DNA of 6,800 nucleotides from Chloroflexota bacterium. Its GTDB lineage: Bacteria > Chloroflexota > Anaerolineae > J102. The notes under the pieces are model-generated. The model ran no database searches. It was given only the letters and a program-made list of their open reading frames with translations, and was not told the origin of the DNA. The position numbers and the translations under genes were made by a program. The DNA is taken from the NCBI GenBank assembly GCA_003353825.1, contig PIVW01000320.1:1-6800 (forward strand), read 5' to 3'. The stretch's first letter is position 1; each line of letters begins with the position of its first letter. This document shows positions 1 through 6,620 of this stretch, piece by piece.

Positions 1-621
1 ATTGGGATACAAGGTTTTCCAGTCGCTCTTTTACAAACTCACCGCTTCGTTCTGGCCGATTACGCCTGATTTTCACGGTTTCCTAAGCGTGGCTTTCGAT
101 GGAACCACTGGCACGATGCCGGACACGAAACGCAACGAGGAGGAATTTGATAAGCCCAAATCACGGTCAGGTCAAGGCGCATTTCCACATATGCGGATGA
201 TGACATTGATGGCGCTATCGGTACGTCTTATGTTGGATATAGCTTATGCTCCTTACACCGGCAAAGGCACAGGAGAAAGATCGATGGTCATGCAAATGCG
301 GAAGAGCATGACAAAGACCCTTGCCTGATCAGTTTTCTCGATAGCTTGCAGCACATCATTACTGCTGCTCCCCTGGTGACAGCCGATCAGCCAGACCGTA
401 GGGAAGACAGGTTTGCTTACTTACTTGCCCTGATATCGGATTGTGATATTGATCGACCGCGCCGCTTTCGTATCAATCCGAGGGTGGTCAAGGTAAGAAT
501 GTCGAAGTTCAAACGAAAACGCAAAGAGCACAAGTCTCAAATACGTGATTTAGAAAAGGAATTGTTAATCATCTGGAGATACCCACCCCCAGAAACTTGC
601 CCGGTGGTGCTATCTGCCTAA
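1..621 (+). pseudogene. IS4-family transposase remnant, internally deleted and frameshifted, 5' end outside the window
   Basis: Two pieces of one transposase lie in different frames. The first (about 2-328) contains FHGFLSVAFDGTTGTMPDT followed by GQGAFPHMRMMTLMAL and a LDIAYAPYTGKGTGE stretch. This is the region around the first catalytic Asp (AFDGT) of IS4-type DDE transposases. The second piece is read in the frame of 301-621: DPCLISFLDSLQHI, then RREDRFAYLLALISDCDIDRP and NPRVVKVRMSKFKRKRKEH, which is the typical basic C-terminus of the same family. Between them the second Asp (ADRGF-like block) and the Glu block (Y-R-E-K) are missing, so roughly half the protein is gone and the junction (about 290-320) is out of frame. 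It cannot be an active transposase. The left end runs off the window, and I could not find a clear right terminal inverted repeat. Family assignment is by remembered motifs and is fairly firm; the exact junction is not. Confidence 0.8.
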
Positions 622-702
622 TTCTTCATTCACGGGTATTAGGTCTAAACAAGCAGTGAAGGCTGAGACAACAGCAAAAATAGTGGGGCTTTAACACGCT
701 AT

Positions 703-756
703 TCTCTGTGAAACCCTATGTTTTCCTCTGCGATCTTTGCGTCCTTTGCGGTTAAT
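703..756. repeat. Degenerate dispersed-repeat-like sequence rich in CTCTGTG / CTTTGCG units
   Basis: The stretch contains the linked short units TCTCTGTGAA, CCTCTGCGATCTTTGCG and TCCTTTGCGGTTAAT. Sequences built this way (CTCTGTG, CTCTGCG and CTTTGCG words ending in GCGGTTAA) recur between genes in many environmental bacteria, as I remember them. Only one copy is present here, so its status as a repeat is an inference. Nothing points to a function, and it shows no strong hairpin. Confidence 0.35.
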
Positions 757-812
757 AGGTTTTTTTCAGTGCACTCAACGATATATTCAGGACACCTTGC
801 TAGGCACGTGAT

Positions 813-817
813 AGGAG
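813..817 (+). promoter_or_regulatory. Shine-Dalgarno sequence deciding the GTG start of the permease
   Basis: AGGAG lies 10 nt before the GTG at 828. It supports that uncommon start codon over internal ATGs, because the first membrane segment begins only a few residues later. Confidence 0.7.
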
Positions 818-827
818 TCAATAGACT

Positions 828-2588
828 GTGACAACAGACACCTGGCTGATGATCGGAATTCTTGCCATCATGTTTGCATTACTCATCTGGGAAAAGTGGC
901 CGACCTGGCTGGTATTTATGGGGACGTTAACCGTGGCCATGACGCTGGGGCTTGCCCCAACCGCCGACCTGCTCAGCGGCTTTGCCAACATTGGCGTTGC
1001 TACTGTGGGCATCCTTTTCGTCATCGCCGCCGGTATGTACAGCACCGGCGCCATCACCCTGCTGACAGATCGCTTCATCGGTCTGCCCAAATCTTTGCGT
1101 GAAGCCCAGACCAAGATACTGCCGCCAACTGCCGTAGGCAGCGCCTTCCTTAACAACACACCCCTGGTCGCCATGATGATCCCGGTGATACGCGACATCA
1201 GCCAGTCCGCCGGTTTGGCAGCTTCCAAACTGCTGATACCCCTCAGCTTTGCTTCCATCCTGGGGGGGGCGTCGACGCTGATCGGCACCAGCACTAATTT
1301 GATCATCGCCGGTTTAATGCTGGAAACATTTGGCCAGCAGTTGAACATCTTTTTCCCCACGCCTGTAGGCCTGCCTGCCGCAATTGTGGGCATCGGTTTC
1401 GTTTTCCTTGCCACCAGGCTGCTGCCCGATTACCGAGTCAAGGCCGACGAAGAGGCAATCCGCAGGTTGTACCGGGTCGAGTTGGTCGTCGATGCAGAGG
1501 GCGCCATGGTCGCTAAAACGCTCGAGCAAGCAGGGTTCGCCCAGCCTGAGGGTTTTGAGCTGGCGTCCGTGAAACGCCAAGGGGCTGAAGTGAAGGCTGA
1601 TCCGTCGCTGGCATTACAAGCTGGGGATCGCCTGGTGTTTGTATCTGACATCGACTCCCTGCCCTTTCTGTGGACAGCCATTCGTCTGATCCCTGCCATC
1701 AAGCCCACGCCCATGGAGACATCTCGCTATACACATCGTCTGGTAGAAGTTATCGTGTCGAAAGGCAGCGTCGCCGTGGGGCATCGTGTCTCTGATCTGC
1801 CCCTGCGCGATGACCCCATTGAGTACATGTTGGTGGCCGTCTCGCGCCAGGGACAGGCTCCAGACACGCCCCTCTCTGACCTTGTCATCGAAGCCGGCGA
1901 CACCGCCGTGCTTGAAGTGACCGATTCTTTCTTTTACGACAACCACCTGGAGGAGAACTTCCTCGTCGTGCGCAGACTGCGCGGGTATCGCATCCAGAGG
2001 ACGAGCCGAGCAGTCGCTGCTACAGTAATAACTCTGGGCATGATTCTGCTCGCTGCCTTTGGCGTTATGAGCATGCTAAACGCCGCCTTATTGGGCGCAG
2101 GGGCAATGCTCATAACAGGTTGCCTGACCATCGATCGCGCCTGGCGCAGCGTCGATTGGAAGACACTGGTTGTTTTGGGAGCAGCTATTGGTCTGGGCGC
2201 AGCCGTGACCGAGAGCGGTCTTACCCAGCTTATTGCCGATGGTTTGACGACATTGGGCAGCGCCAGCCCTTATGTGGCGTTGGTGCTGGTCTTTCTGGGT
2301 TCAGTGATTATGACCAACGTCATCACCAATGCGGCTGCAGCGGCATTCATGTTCCCGGTTGTGGTCTCCTTGACGAGCAGCCTGGGCGTGAACCCCATAC
2401 CATTTGTCGTCATTCTTATGCTGGGCACCTCATACGCCTTCATCAACCCCGCCGGTTACCAGACCAACCTCATGGTTCAGGGGCCGGGCGGATACAAGTT
2501 CATGGACTTTGCAAAGCTCGGCCTACCCCTGACGATCATTGTCGGCACCGTGGCGGTTGTGTTGGCTCCACTGATATATGGTTTCTAG
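828..2588 (+). CDS. SLC13/DASS-family anion permease with two RCK_C (TrkA_C) domains
   Basis: A 586-residue inner-membrane transporter of the divalent anion:sodium symporter type. The first half (about residues 5-199) is hydrophobic and has FLNNTPLVAMMIPV at 107-120 and GASTLIGTSTN at 147-157, the conserved SxT-like ion/substrate hairpin of the family. Residues about 200-392 are soluble and hold two RCK_C/TrkA_C-like repeats: about 211-288 (ending LQAGDRLVFVSDIDSL) and about 300-372 (ending EAGDTAVLEVTDSF). The second membrane half (about 393-583) carries the matching hairpin, MTNVITNAAAAAF at 495-507, and PAGYQTNLMV at 541-550. This order is the usual one for bacterial permeases related to the sulfate-transporter-like SLC13 proteins, and the length is normal. 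The substrate is not readable: sulfate, dicarboxylate and other anions are all possible. The GTG start has AGGAG 10 nt upstream. The TAG stop lies in the left arm of the following hairpin element. No codirectional partner is tightly coupled to it. Confidence 0.9.
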   Translation: MTTDTWLMIGILAIMFALLIWEKWPTWLVFMGTLTVAMTLGLAPTADLLSGFANIGVATVGILFVIAAGMYSTGAITLLTDRFIGLPKSLREAQTKILPPTAVGSAFLNNTPLVAMMIPVIRDISQSAGLAASKLLIPLSFASILGGASTLIGTSTNLIIAGLMLETFGQQLNIFFPTPVGLPAAIVGIGFVFLATRLLPDYRVKADEEAIRRLYRVELVVDAEGAMVAKTLEQAGFAQPEGFELASVKRQGAEVKADPSLALQAGDRLVFVSDIDSLPFLWTAIRLIPAIKPTPMETSRYTHRLVEVIVSKGSVAVGHRVSDLPLRDDPIEYMLVAVSRQGQAPDTPLSDLVIEAGDTAVLEVTDSFFYDNHLEENFLVVRRLRGYRIQRTSRAVAATVITLGMILLAAFGVMSMLNAALLGAGAMLITGCLTIDRAWRSVDWKTLVVLGAAIGLGAAVTESGLTQLIADGLTTLGSASPYVALVLVFLGSVIMTNVITNAAAAAFMFPVVVSLTSSLGVNPIPFVVILMLGTSYAFINPAGYQTNLMVQGPGGYKFMDFAKLGLPLTIIVGTVAVVLAPLIYGF

Positions 2589-2700
2589 CAGGCTGTCGGA
2601 AAAGTCGATCTCTCATTTGATAGAACGCAGATAAACGCTGATTTTTCATTTCAATCTGCGAAATCTACGTCCCATTATTCTTTTTCCGACAAGCTGCTAG
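2585..2700. repeat. 116-bp imperfect-hairpin element, MITE-like, between permease and UroD-like gene
   Basis: The ends are inverted repeats: CTAGCAGGCTGTCGGAAAAG at 2585-2604 pairs with TTTTTCCGACAAGCTGCTAG at 2681-2700, with 17 of 20 positions complementary. Inside is a second, weaker dyad: ACGCAGATAAACGCTGATT (2625-2643) against AATCTGCGAAATCTACGT (2653-2670). The whole stretch can therefore fold back on itself. Termini of the CAGGCTGT-CGGAAAA type resemble insertion-sequence ends, and the inner words (ACGCAGATAAACGC, ATCTGCG) resemble dispersed intergenic repeats. Both resemblances are from memory. It encodes nothing. The permease stop codon (2586-2588) sits in the left arm, and the right arm ends 22 bp before the next start codon. 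It could work as a bidirectional stem-loop at the permease 3' end. Confidence 0.65.
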
Positions 2701-2722
2701 GACACACCCTTCAGAATTCACT

Positions 2723-3751
2723 ATGATCCTATCTCATAAAGAGCGTATGCGACGAGCGTTGACACATCAACCTGTAGACCGAATCCCCACCCAAATCAAT
2801 TACACCGATGAGATGGGTGAAATCCTGTGTGAACATTTTGGCGTGACTGCACAGGAATTACCGGCTCGTCTGGATAACCATATGATTCGAGTCGACTTGA
2901 ACCATGAGAGCTATCTCAGCGAGGATGGTCTGGCTCGCTACGACTGGTGGGGCGTCGGTTGGGATACCGTGATCGAAGGTTACTGGCCGAAGGATGCGCC
3001 GCTGGCAAAGACCAAAGATCTGGATAGCATGCAATGGCCTGATCCCCATGCCTCCGGTCTGCTGGACAATGCCGCCCGCATCATAGATGCTGACAATGGC
3101 GAGCATTTTATTGCCCCCAATTTCGGATTTTGTCTGTACGAGCGCGCCTGGTCTTTGCGCGGCTTTGAGACCCTTAATGTCGATATGATCAAAGATCCAG
3201 ATTTCGTCGAGGACTTGATGGAGCGGATCGTCGAAATCCAGTTGGTGCTGATTCACCGCTTTATTGAATTGGGTGTGGATAGTGGCTATTTCGGTGATGA
3301 TTATGGCGCCCAACAGAATATGCTATTTTCACCCCGGCAATGGCGCAAGCTTATCAAACCGCGACTGGCCCGTATGTTCGCTCCCTTCCGCCATGCGGGA
3401 CTGCCCGTGATCATGCACTCCGATGGCGACATTGCCGAGATCATGCCCGATTTGGTTGAAGTGGGGCTCACCGTCTTTAACCCGGTCCAGCCTGAAGTCA
3501 CTGATCACACCTGGTTGCGTGAAACATTTGCAGATCATTTGGCCTACTACGGAGGGGTATCCACCCAGTCTGTCATGCCATTTGGTACAGCAGATGAAAT
3601 CAGGGCCAGCGTGCGCGAGTGCGCTCGAGATCTGGCGCCTGAGGGCACTGGCCTGGTGATCGCGCCCTCTCACCGTATGATGGTTGATATCCCCATAGCC
3701 AATGTGGAGGCATTTCTGGCCGAAGCTGCGGAGTTGCAAGTCTTGGCCTAA
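2723..3751 (+). CDS. Uroporphyrinogen decarboxylase-like protein (UroD/MtaA/CmuA superfamily), not HemE
   Basis: A 342-residue cytosolic TIM-barrel protein of the UroD superfamily, whose members decarboxylate uroporphyrinogen or move methyl groups to and from corrinoid proteins or thiols. Family marks are the N-terminal ERMRRALTHQPVDRIP (7-22), GDDYGAQQNMLFSPRQWRKL (191-210), PVIMHSDGDIAEIMPDLVEVG (split here as PVIMHSDG at 228-235 and DIAEIMPDLVEVG), then NPVQPE (253-258) and IAPSHRMMVDIPIANVEAF near the end. True HemE has an Arg-rich substrate motif near its N-terminus; it is absent, so haem synthesis is unlikely. The Cys of the HxCG zinc motif of MtaA-type methyltransferases is Asp here (HSDG), and the later zinc Cys is also absent. 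Length is normal for the family. The ATG at 2723 has no obvious Shine-Dalgarno sequence; M9 is a possible alternative, but starting there would remove part of the conserved N-terminus. The substrate is unknown, and no corrinoid protein gene is adjacent. Confidence 0.88.
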   Translation: MILSHKERMRRALTHQPVDRIPTQINYTDEMGEILCEHFGVTAQELPARLDNHMIRVDLNHESYLSEDGLARYDWWGVGWDTVIEGYWPKDAPLAKTKDLDSMQWPDPHASGLLDNAARIIDADNGEHFIAPNFGFCLYERAWSLRGFETLNVDMIKDPDFVEDLMERIVEIQLVLIHRFIELGVDSGYFGDDYGAQQNMLFSPRQWRKLIKPRLARMFAPFRHAGLPVIMHSDGDIAEIMPDLVEVGLTVFNPVQPEVTDHTWLRETFADHLAYYGGVSTQSVMPFGTADEIRASVRECARDLAPEGTGLVIAPSHRMMVDIPIANVEAFLAEAAELQVLA

Positions 3752-3774
3752 ATCACGATTGTGTTGACAATTGA

Positions 3775-3811
3775 CAGGGCCGGCGATGTGATGTTGACAT
3801 CGCCGGCCCTG
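3775..3811. terminator. Perfect 15-bp GC-rich stem-loop at the 3' end of the UroD-like gene
   Basis: CAGGGCCGGCGATGT (3775-3789) is exactly complementary to ACATCGCCGGCCCTG (3797-3811), with a 7-nt loop. It begins about 24 bp after the UroD-like stop codon. There is no T-run on either strand, so it is not a textbook intrinsic terminator. It may still stop or stabilise transcripts from either side. The structure is certain from the sequence; the role is inferred from its place between convergent genes. Confidence 0.55.
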
Positions 3812-3843
3812 ATACAAAGGAGGAGGAACCCAGATTTGAAGGG

Positions 3844-3897
3844 TTCGTAGTAGGCGCTTTAGCGCCGTTGCATGAGCGCTGAAGCGCTCACTACGAA
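3844..3897. repeat. REP-like double palindrome with outer inverted repeat
   Basis: The outer arms TTCGTAGT (3844-3851) and ACTACGAA (3890-3897) enclose two perfect hairpins: GGCGCT-TT-AGCGCC (3853-3866) and TGAGCGCT-GA-AGCGCTCA (3873-3890). The second hairpin shares one base with the right outer arm. This two-hairpin layout inside a common inverted repeat is typical of small palindromic dispersed elements. It lies 6 bp beyond the E1 stop codon, so it could also serve as that gene's transcript end. Only one copy is in the window, so dispersal is inferred. Confidence 0.65.
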
Positions 3898-3903
3898 TCG
3901 GGT

Positions 3904-6366
3904 TTAGACACCAAGGCGGGTGAGTCGTAGGAGTTCACCGGGGGTTTGTATGGTCGTTGGCTGGTGGCCGGCGAGAGGCAAAATGCGTTCGTGCAGCGTA
4001 TCGATAATCCATTCTGACTGAGGGAAGAACATGTCCTCCAGTTCCGCTGCCGGCGTGATCCAATTTCGTGCACCCACCACGGCCACAGGTCCGTCTAGAT
4101 AATCGAAAGCGAGTTGCATGATGTAGGAAGCAATCGTGTGGGCAAAGGAACCACGCTCGCAGGCGTCTGATGCGACCAGCACCTTGCCCGTTTTCTTGAC
4201 CGATTCGATGATGGGGTCGTAGTTGAGAGGATTGATGAAGCGCACGTCGATCACTTCGGCGGAAACCCCGTAGCTTGATTCCAGCTCTTCTGCGGCTTGT
4301 AGTGCTCGATAAAGGGTGGCGCCGATGGTGATAAGTGTCACATCGCTGCCGCGGCGGCGGATGGCCGGCTCACCCAAGGGGATTTCGTAATAGCCGGTGG
4401 GGACGCCTTCCTCGACCAGGACTTCCGGTTCGGAGTAAAGTCGCTGGCTTTCGAAGAAGACCACCGGGTCGGTGCCGCGTAGGGCGAGGTTGAGCATACC
4501 TTTGGCATCGTAGGGTGTGGCGGGGAACATCACCTTAAGGCCGGGGACGTGTGCGACCATCGAGGTCCAATCTTGCGAGTGTTGGGCGCCGTACTTGGAC
4601 CCTACCGAGACGCGCAGCACCATCGGCATTTGTAGCACATTGGCCGACATCGACTGCCATTTGGCCATTTGATTGAAGATCTCATCACCGGCCCTTCCCA
4701 TGAAATCGGTGTACATAAGTTCGGCCACAACACGTCCACCCGACAGGGCGTAGCCTACTGCCGTGCCCACGATGGCGCCTTCAGAAATGGGGCTGTTGAA
4801 GAGGCGATGGTAGGGCAGGGCTTCTGTTAATCCACGATAGACACCGAAAGCTCCTCCCCAATCCCGATTCTCTTCTCCATAAGCGACCATGGTCGGGTCC
4901 TGGTAGAAGCGATAGAGCATGGCTTCGAACAGGGCTTCGGCATAGGTCAGGGCGCGTTGAGCGGAGAGCTTTTTGCCATTCTCGTCGACGCCGAACCGAG
5001 CTTTTTTGGAGGTGATCTTTAAGCGCGTTTCCTCGTAGGGTTGCAAGACCTCCGGTTCAGCGGTTGCCATTGTATCGGCGTAACCTTCTGAGAACATCAT
5101 ATCGCCGATAGCCTCACCGGTTACGTCCACCCGCGGGGAGATCTCATCTGAAATCGCGGCCTTGTACACTTTCAACAGGCGCTCTCGAATATCGGTTTGG
5201 ATTGCATCGAGCTGCTCGGTGTCGGCAAGCTTGTTCTCTTGCAGGTACAGGCCAAAGGAGACGATAGAATCCTGATGCTGCCAGGCATCCAACTCATCTT
5301 TGGTGCGATAGGCCATGGCGTCGGAGGGAGAGTGGCCGGAGAAACGGTAGGTGATGGTATCCAACAGGACTGGGCCCCGACCTTCGAGTAATATCTCTTT
5401 CTTGCGCTCGATGGCATCGGCCACGGCAATGGGGTTGTAGCCGTCGACACGTTCGGCATGCATCGCTTCAGGATTGACACCCAGACCCACGCGGGCGAGT
5501 GTACCGAAGCCCATGGTCTCACCTTGGGGTTGGCCACCCATGCCATAGAAATTGTTCATGAAGTTGAATAGCATGGGCGGGGCGCCACCGATATCTTCAG
5601 GCCAGAGGGTGCGGTACTGATCCATGGCAGAGAACATCATCGCTTCCCACACAGGGCCGCAACCCATAGAGGCGTCGCCGATGTTGGCGATGACGATGCC
5701 CGGCTTGCGATTGACCCGTTTATACAAGGCCGAGCCGGTGGCGATATCAGCCGATCCACCCACGATAGCATTATTGGGCATGACGCCAAAAGGAGGGAAG
5801 AAGGCGTGCATGGAACCACCCATACCCTTGTTAAAACCATAAGCTCGGGCGAATATCTCTGCCAGGGTACCGTACAGGGTGTAATTGATGGCCAGTTCTT
5901 TGACACTACCGTTGGCGCTGAGATTCTCTACCACGCTCAAGGTGCGACCATCCATGTAAGTTTCCATGATAGCCATGAGCGCTTCTTCATCCAGCTTGGC
6001 AATGGCAGAGAGGCTCTTGGCCAGGATCTCGCCATGGCTGCGATGTGATCCGAAGATGTAGTCGTCGGGTGAAAGGTGATAGGCTTGTCCGACCACGGCC
6101 GCTTCTTGGCCGATGGAGAGATGGGCCGGGCCGCGGTGGTTGTATTCGATACCGTTGTAAGCCCCCGTTTTCTTGACGCTGTCGAGCATGGATTCGAATT
6201 CTCGAATAAAGACCATATCCCGATACATGCGGATCAGGTTTTCTTTGCTGTATTTCTTGACCTCTTTTTTGACATTGGGAACATAGGCGTTGACTGGGAT
6301 TTTGGGGCCGGTAATGACGCCCTTTTTACGTACCTCGGTGGGATCGATTGTGATCAGTTTTGTCAT
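3904..6366 (-). CDS. Fused 2-oxoacid dehydrogenase E1 (alpha + beta in one chain), thiamine-diphosphate dependent
   Basis: An 820-residue cytosolic enzyme, E1 alpha followed by E1 beta. Such E1s decarboxylate a 2-oxoacid (pyruvate, branched-chain oxoacid or acetoin class) and pass the acyl group to a lipoyl E2. Alpha half (about 40-430): [13 protein letters not shown] (46-58), [13 protein letters not shown] (106-118), [10 protein letters not shown] (181-190), the thiamine-diphosphate motif opening [14 protein letters not shown] (230-243) and closing MNNFYGM (270-276), and [20 protein letters not shown] (340-359). Beta half (about 470-820): [18 protein letters not shown] (496-513), [17 protein letters not shown] (524-540), [20 protein letters not shown] (548-567), YGAQHSQDW (592-600, probable catalytic His596), and [12 protein letters not shown] in the C-terminal domain. 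Odd features are about 45 extra residues between H111 and GMGGSMH, and a roughly 12-residue insertion inside the cofactor motif. The ATG has no strong Shine-Dalgarno sequence. No E2 or E3 gene adjoins it, and the substrate cannot be read. Confidence 0.92.
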   Translation of the reverse strand: MTKLITIDPTEVRKKGVITGPKIPVNAYVPNVKKEVKKYSKENLIRMYRDMVFIREFESMLDSVKKTGAYNGIEYNHRGPAHLSIGQEAAVVGQAYHLSPDDYIFGSHRSHGEILAKSLSAIAKLDEEALMAIMETYMDGRTLSVVENLSANGSVKELAINYTLYGTLAEIFARAYGFNKGMGGSMHAFFPPFGVMPNNAIVGGSADIATGSALYKRVNRKPGIVIANIGDASMGCGPVWEAMMFSAMDQYRTLWPEDIGGAPPMLFNFMNNFYGMGGQPQGETMGFGTLARVGLGVNPEAMHAERVDGYNPIAVADAIERKKEILLEGRGPVLLDTITYRFSGHSPSDAMAYRTKDELDAWQHQDSIVSFGLYLQENKLADTEQLDAIQTDIRERLLKVYKAAISDEISPRVDVTGEAIGDMMFSEGYADTMATAEPEVLQPYEETRLKITSKKARFGVDENGKKLSAQRALTYAEALFEAMLYRFYQDPTMVAYGEENRDWGGAFGVYRGLTEALPYHRLFNSPISEGAIVGTAVGYALSGGRVVAELMYTDFMGRAGDEIFNQMAKWQSMSANVLQMPMVLRVSVGSKYGAQHSQDWTSMVAHVPGLKVMFPATPYDAKGMLNLALRGTDPVVFFESQRLYSEPEVLVEEGVPTGYYEIPLGEPAIRRRGSDVTLITIGATLYRALQAAEELESSYGVSAEVIDVRFINPLNYDPIIESVKKTGKVLVASDACERGSFAHTIASYIMQLAFDYLDGPVAVVGARNWITPAAELEDMFFPQSEWIIDTLHERILPLAGHQPTTIQTPGELLRLTRLGV

Positions 6367-6373
6367 GATGGCT

Positions 6374-6401
6374 TGCCTGTCTGCTGCCTGTCTGCTGCCT
6401 G
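6374..6401. repeat. 11-bp tandem repeat, about 2.5 copies, in the E1 leader
   Basis: TGCCTGTCTGC occurs at 6374-6384 and again at 6385-6395, followed by a partial TGCCTG to 6401. It lies 7 bp upstream of the E1 start codon, so the transcript there reads as repeated CAGGCAGCAGA. It occupies the place where a ribosome binding site should be. Only the weak AGGCA of the last unit could pair with 16S rRNA. Confidence 0.75.
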
Positions 6402-6526
6402 AATGGGCTGAGAGGTCTGACGTTATTGGTGGAAAAAGTTTCGTGACTTAAAATAAGCGAGATTCGAGCGATATCTGCATCGCCTGGCTGAACTTCACAA
6501 TCTTTCTAACACTTTCATCTATTTTC

Positions 6527-6555
6527 ATTATGACACACAGGTACACCAGTGTCAA
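6527..6555 (-). promoter_or_regulatory. Sigma70-type promoter reading toward the E1 gene
   Basis: On the minus strand a perfect -35, TTGACA (6555-6550), is followed after 17 bp by CATAAT (6532-6527), five of six consensus positions. Transcription would begin near 6520, giving the E1 mRNA a leader of about 150 nt that contains the 11-bp tandem repeat. Confidence 0.65.
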
Positions 6556-6564
6556 GAAAAATCT

Positions 6565-6593
6565 TTGACATTCAACCATGTATGTGCTAAAGT
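6565..6593 (+). promoter_or_regulatory. Sigma70-type extended -10 promoter reading rightward, out of the window
   Basis: TTGACA (6565-6570) is followed after exactly 17 bp by TAAAGT (6588-6593), preceded by TG one base away (TGCTAAAGT), an extended -10. It is back to back with the leftward promoter: only 9 bp separate the two -35 boxes. The 16-bp direct repeat begins inside its -10. The gene it would drive lies to the right of the window. Confidence 0.6.
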
Positions 6594-6620
6594 AAAAGTA
6601 ATCGAAAGTAAAGGTAATCG
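6589..6620. repeat. 16-bp direct repeat overlapping the rightward promoter, probable operator pair
   Basis: AAAGTAAAAGTAATCG (6589-6604) is followed at once by AAAGTAAAGGTAATCG (6605-6620), differing at one base. The pair covers the -10 and the expected transcription start of the rightward promoter. This is where a repressor would act, so an operator pair is the simplest reading. The 16-bp period is about one and a half helical turns, so two bound proteins would lie on roughly opposite faces. The regulator is unknown. Confidence 0.55.

Larger units (their letters stand above)
622..827. other. Noncoding gap between transposase remnant and permease gene
   Basis: This 206-bp stretch has no credible reading frame. 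It holds a degenerate repeat at about 703-756 and the ribosome binding site of the downstream gene at 813-817. A TATATT hexamer at 782-787 could be a -10 box, but I see no good -35 at the right distance (the DNA there is a run of T), so I do not call a promoter. Confidence 0.6.
3752..3903. other. Convergent intergenic region with stacked hairpins
   Basis: The UroD-like gene and the E1 gene run toward each other across this 152-bp gap. It carries a GC-rich stem-loop (3775-3811), an orphan AAAGGAGGAGG (3816-3826), a small 6-bp stem (GAACCC at 3826-3831 with GGGTTC at 3841-3846) and a double palindrome (3844-3897). The small stem overlaps the left arm of the palindrome, so the two folds compete. 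No gene is present. Confidence 0.7.

Noticed and set aside
818..1414. A 198-codon open frame on the minus strand inside the permease gene
   Set aside because: It is antisense to the first membrane half of the permease, whose family motifs are clear in the plus frame. Its protein has no recognisable domain.
2120..2620. A 166-codon plus-strand frame overlapping the permease 3' half
   Set aside because: Its composition is rich in Arg, Ser, His and Cys, as expected from a shifted reading of hydrophobic codons. The overlapping permease frame explains the DNA.
2723..3751. HemE (uroporphyrinogen decarboxylase of haem synthesis)
   Set aside because: The Arg-rich N-terminal substrate motif of HemE is absent, and the HSDG and GDDYG blocks point to the methyltransferase-like part of the superfamily.
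3764..3792. A plus-strand promoter from TTGACA at 3764-3769
   Set aside because: The hexamer 17 bp downstream is TGTGAT inside the GC-rich stem, a poor -10, and no plus-strand gene follows.
6589..6620. A CRISPR array or the start of one
   Set aside because: The two 16-bp units are directly adjacent with no spacer between them, and there are only two of them.
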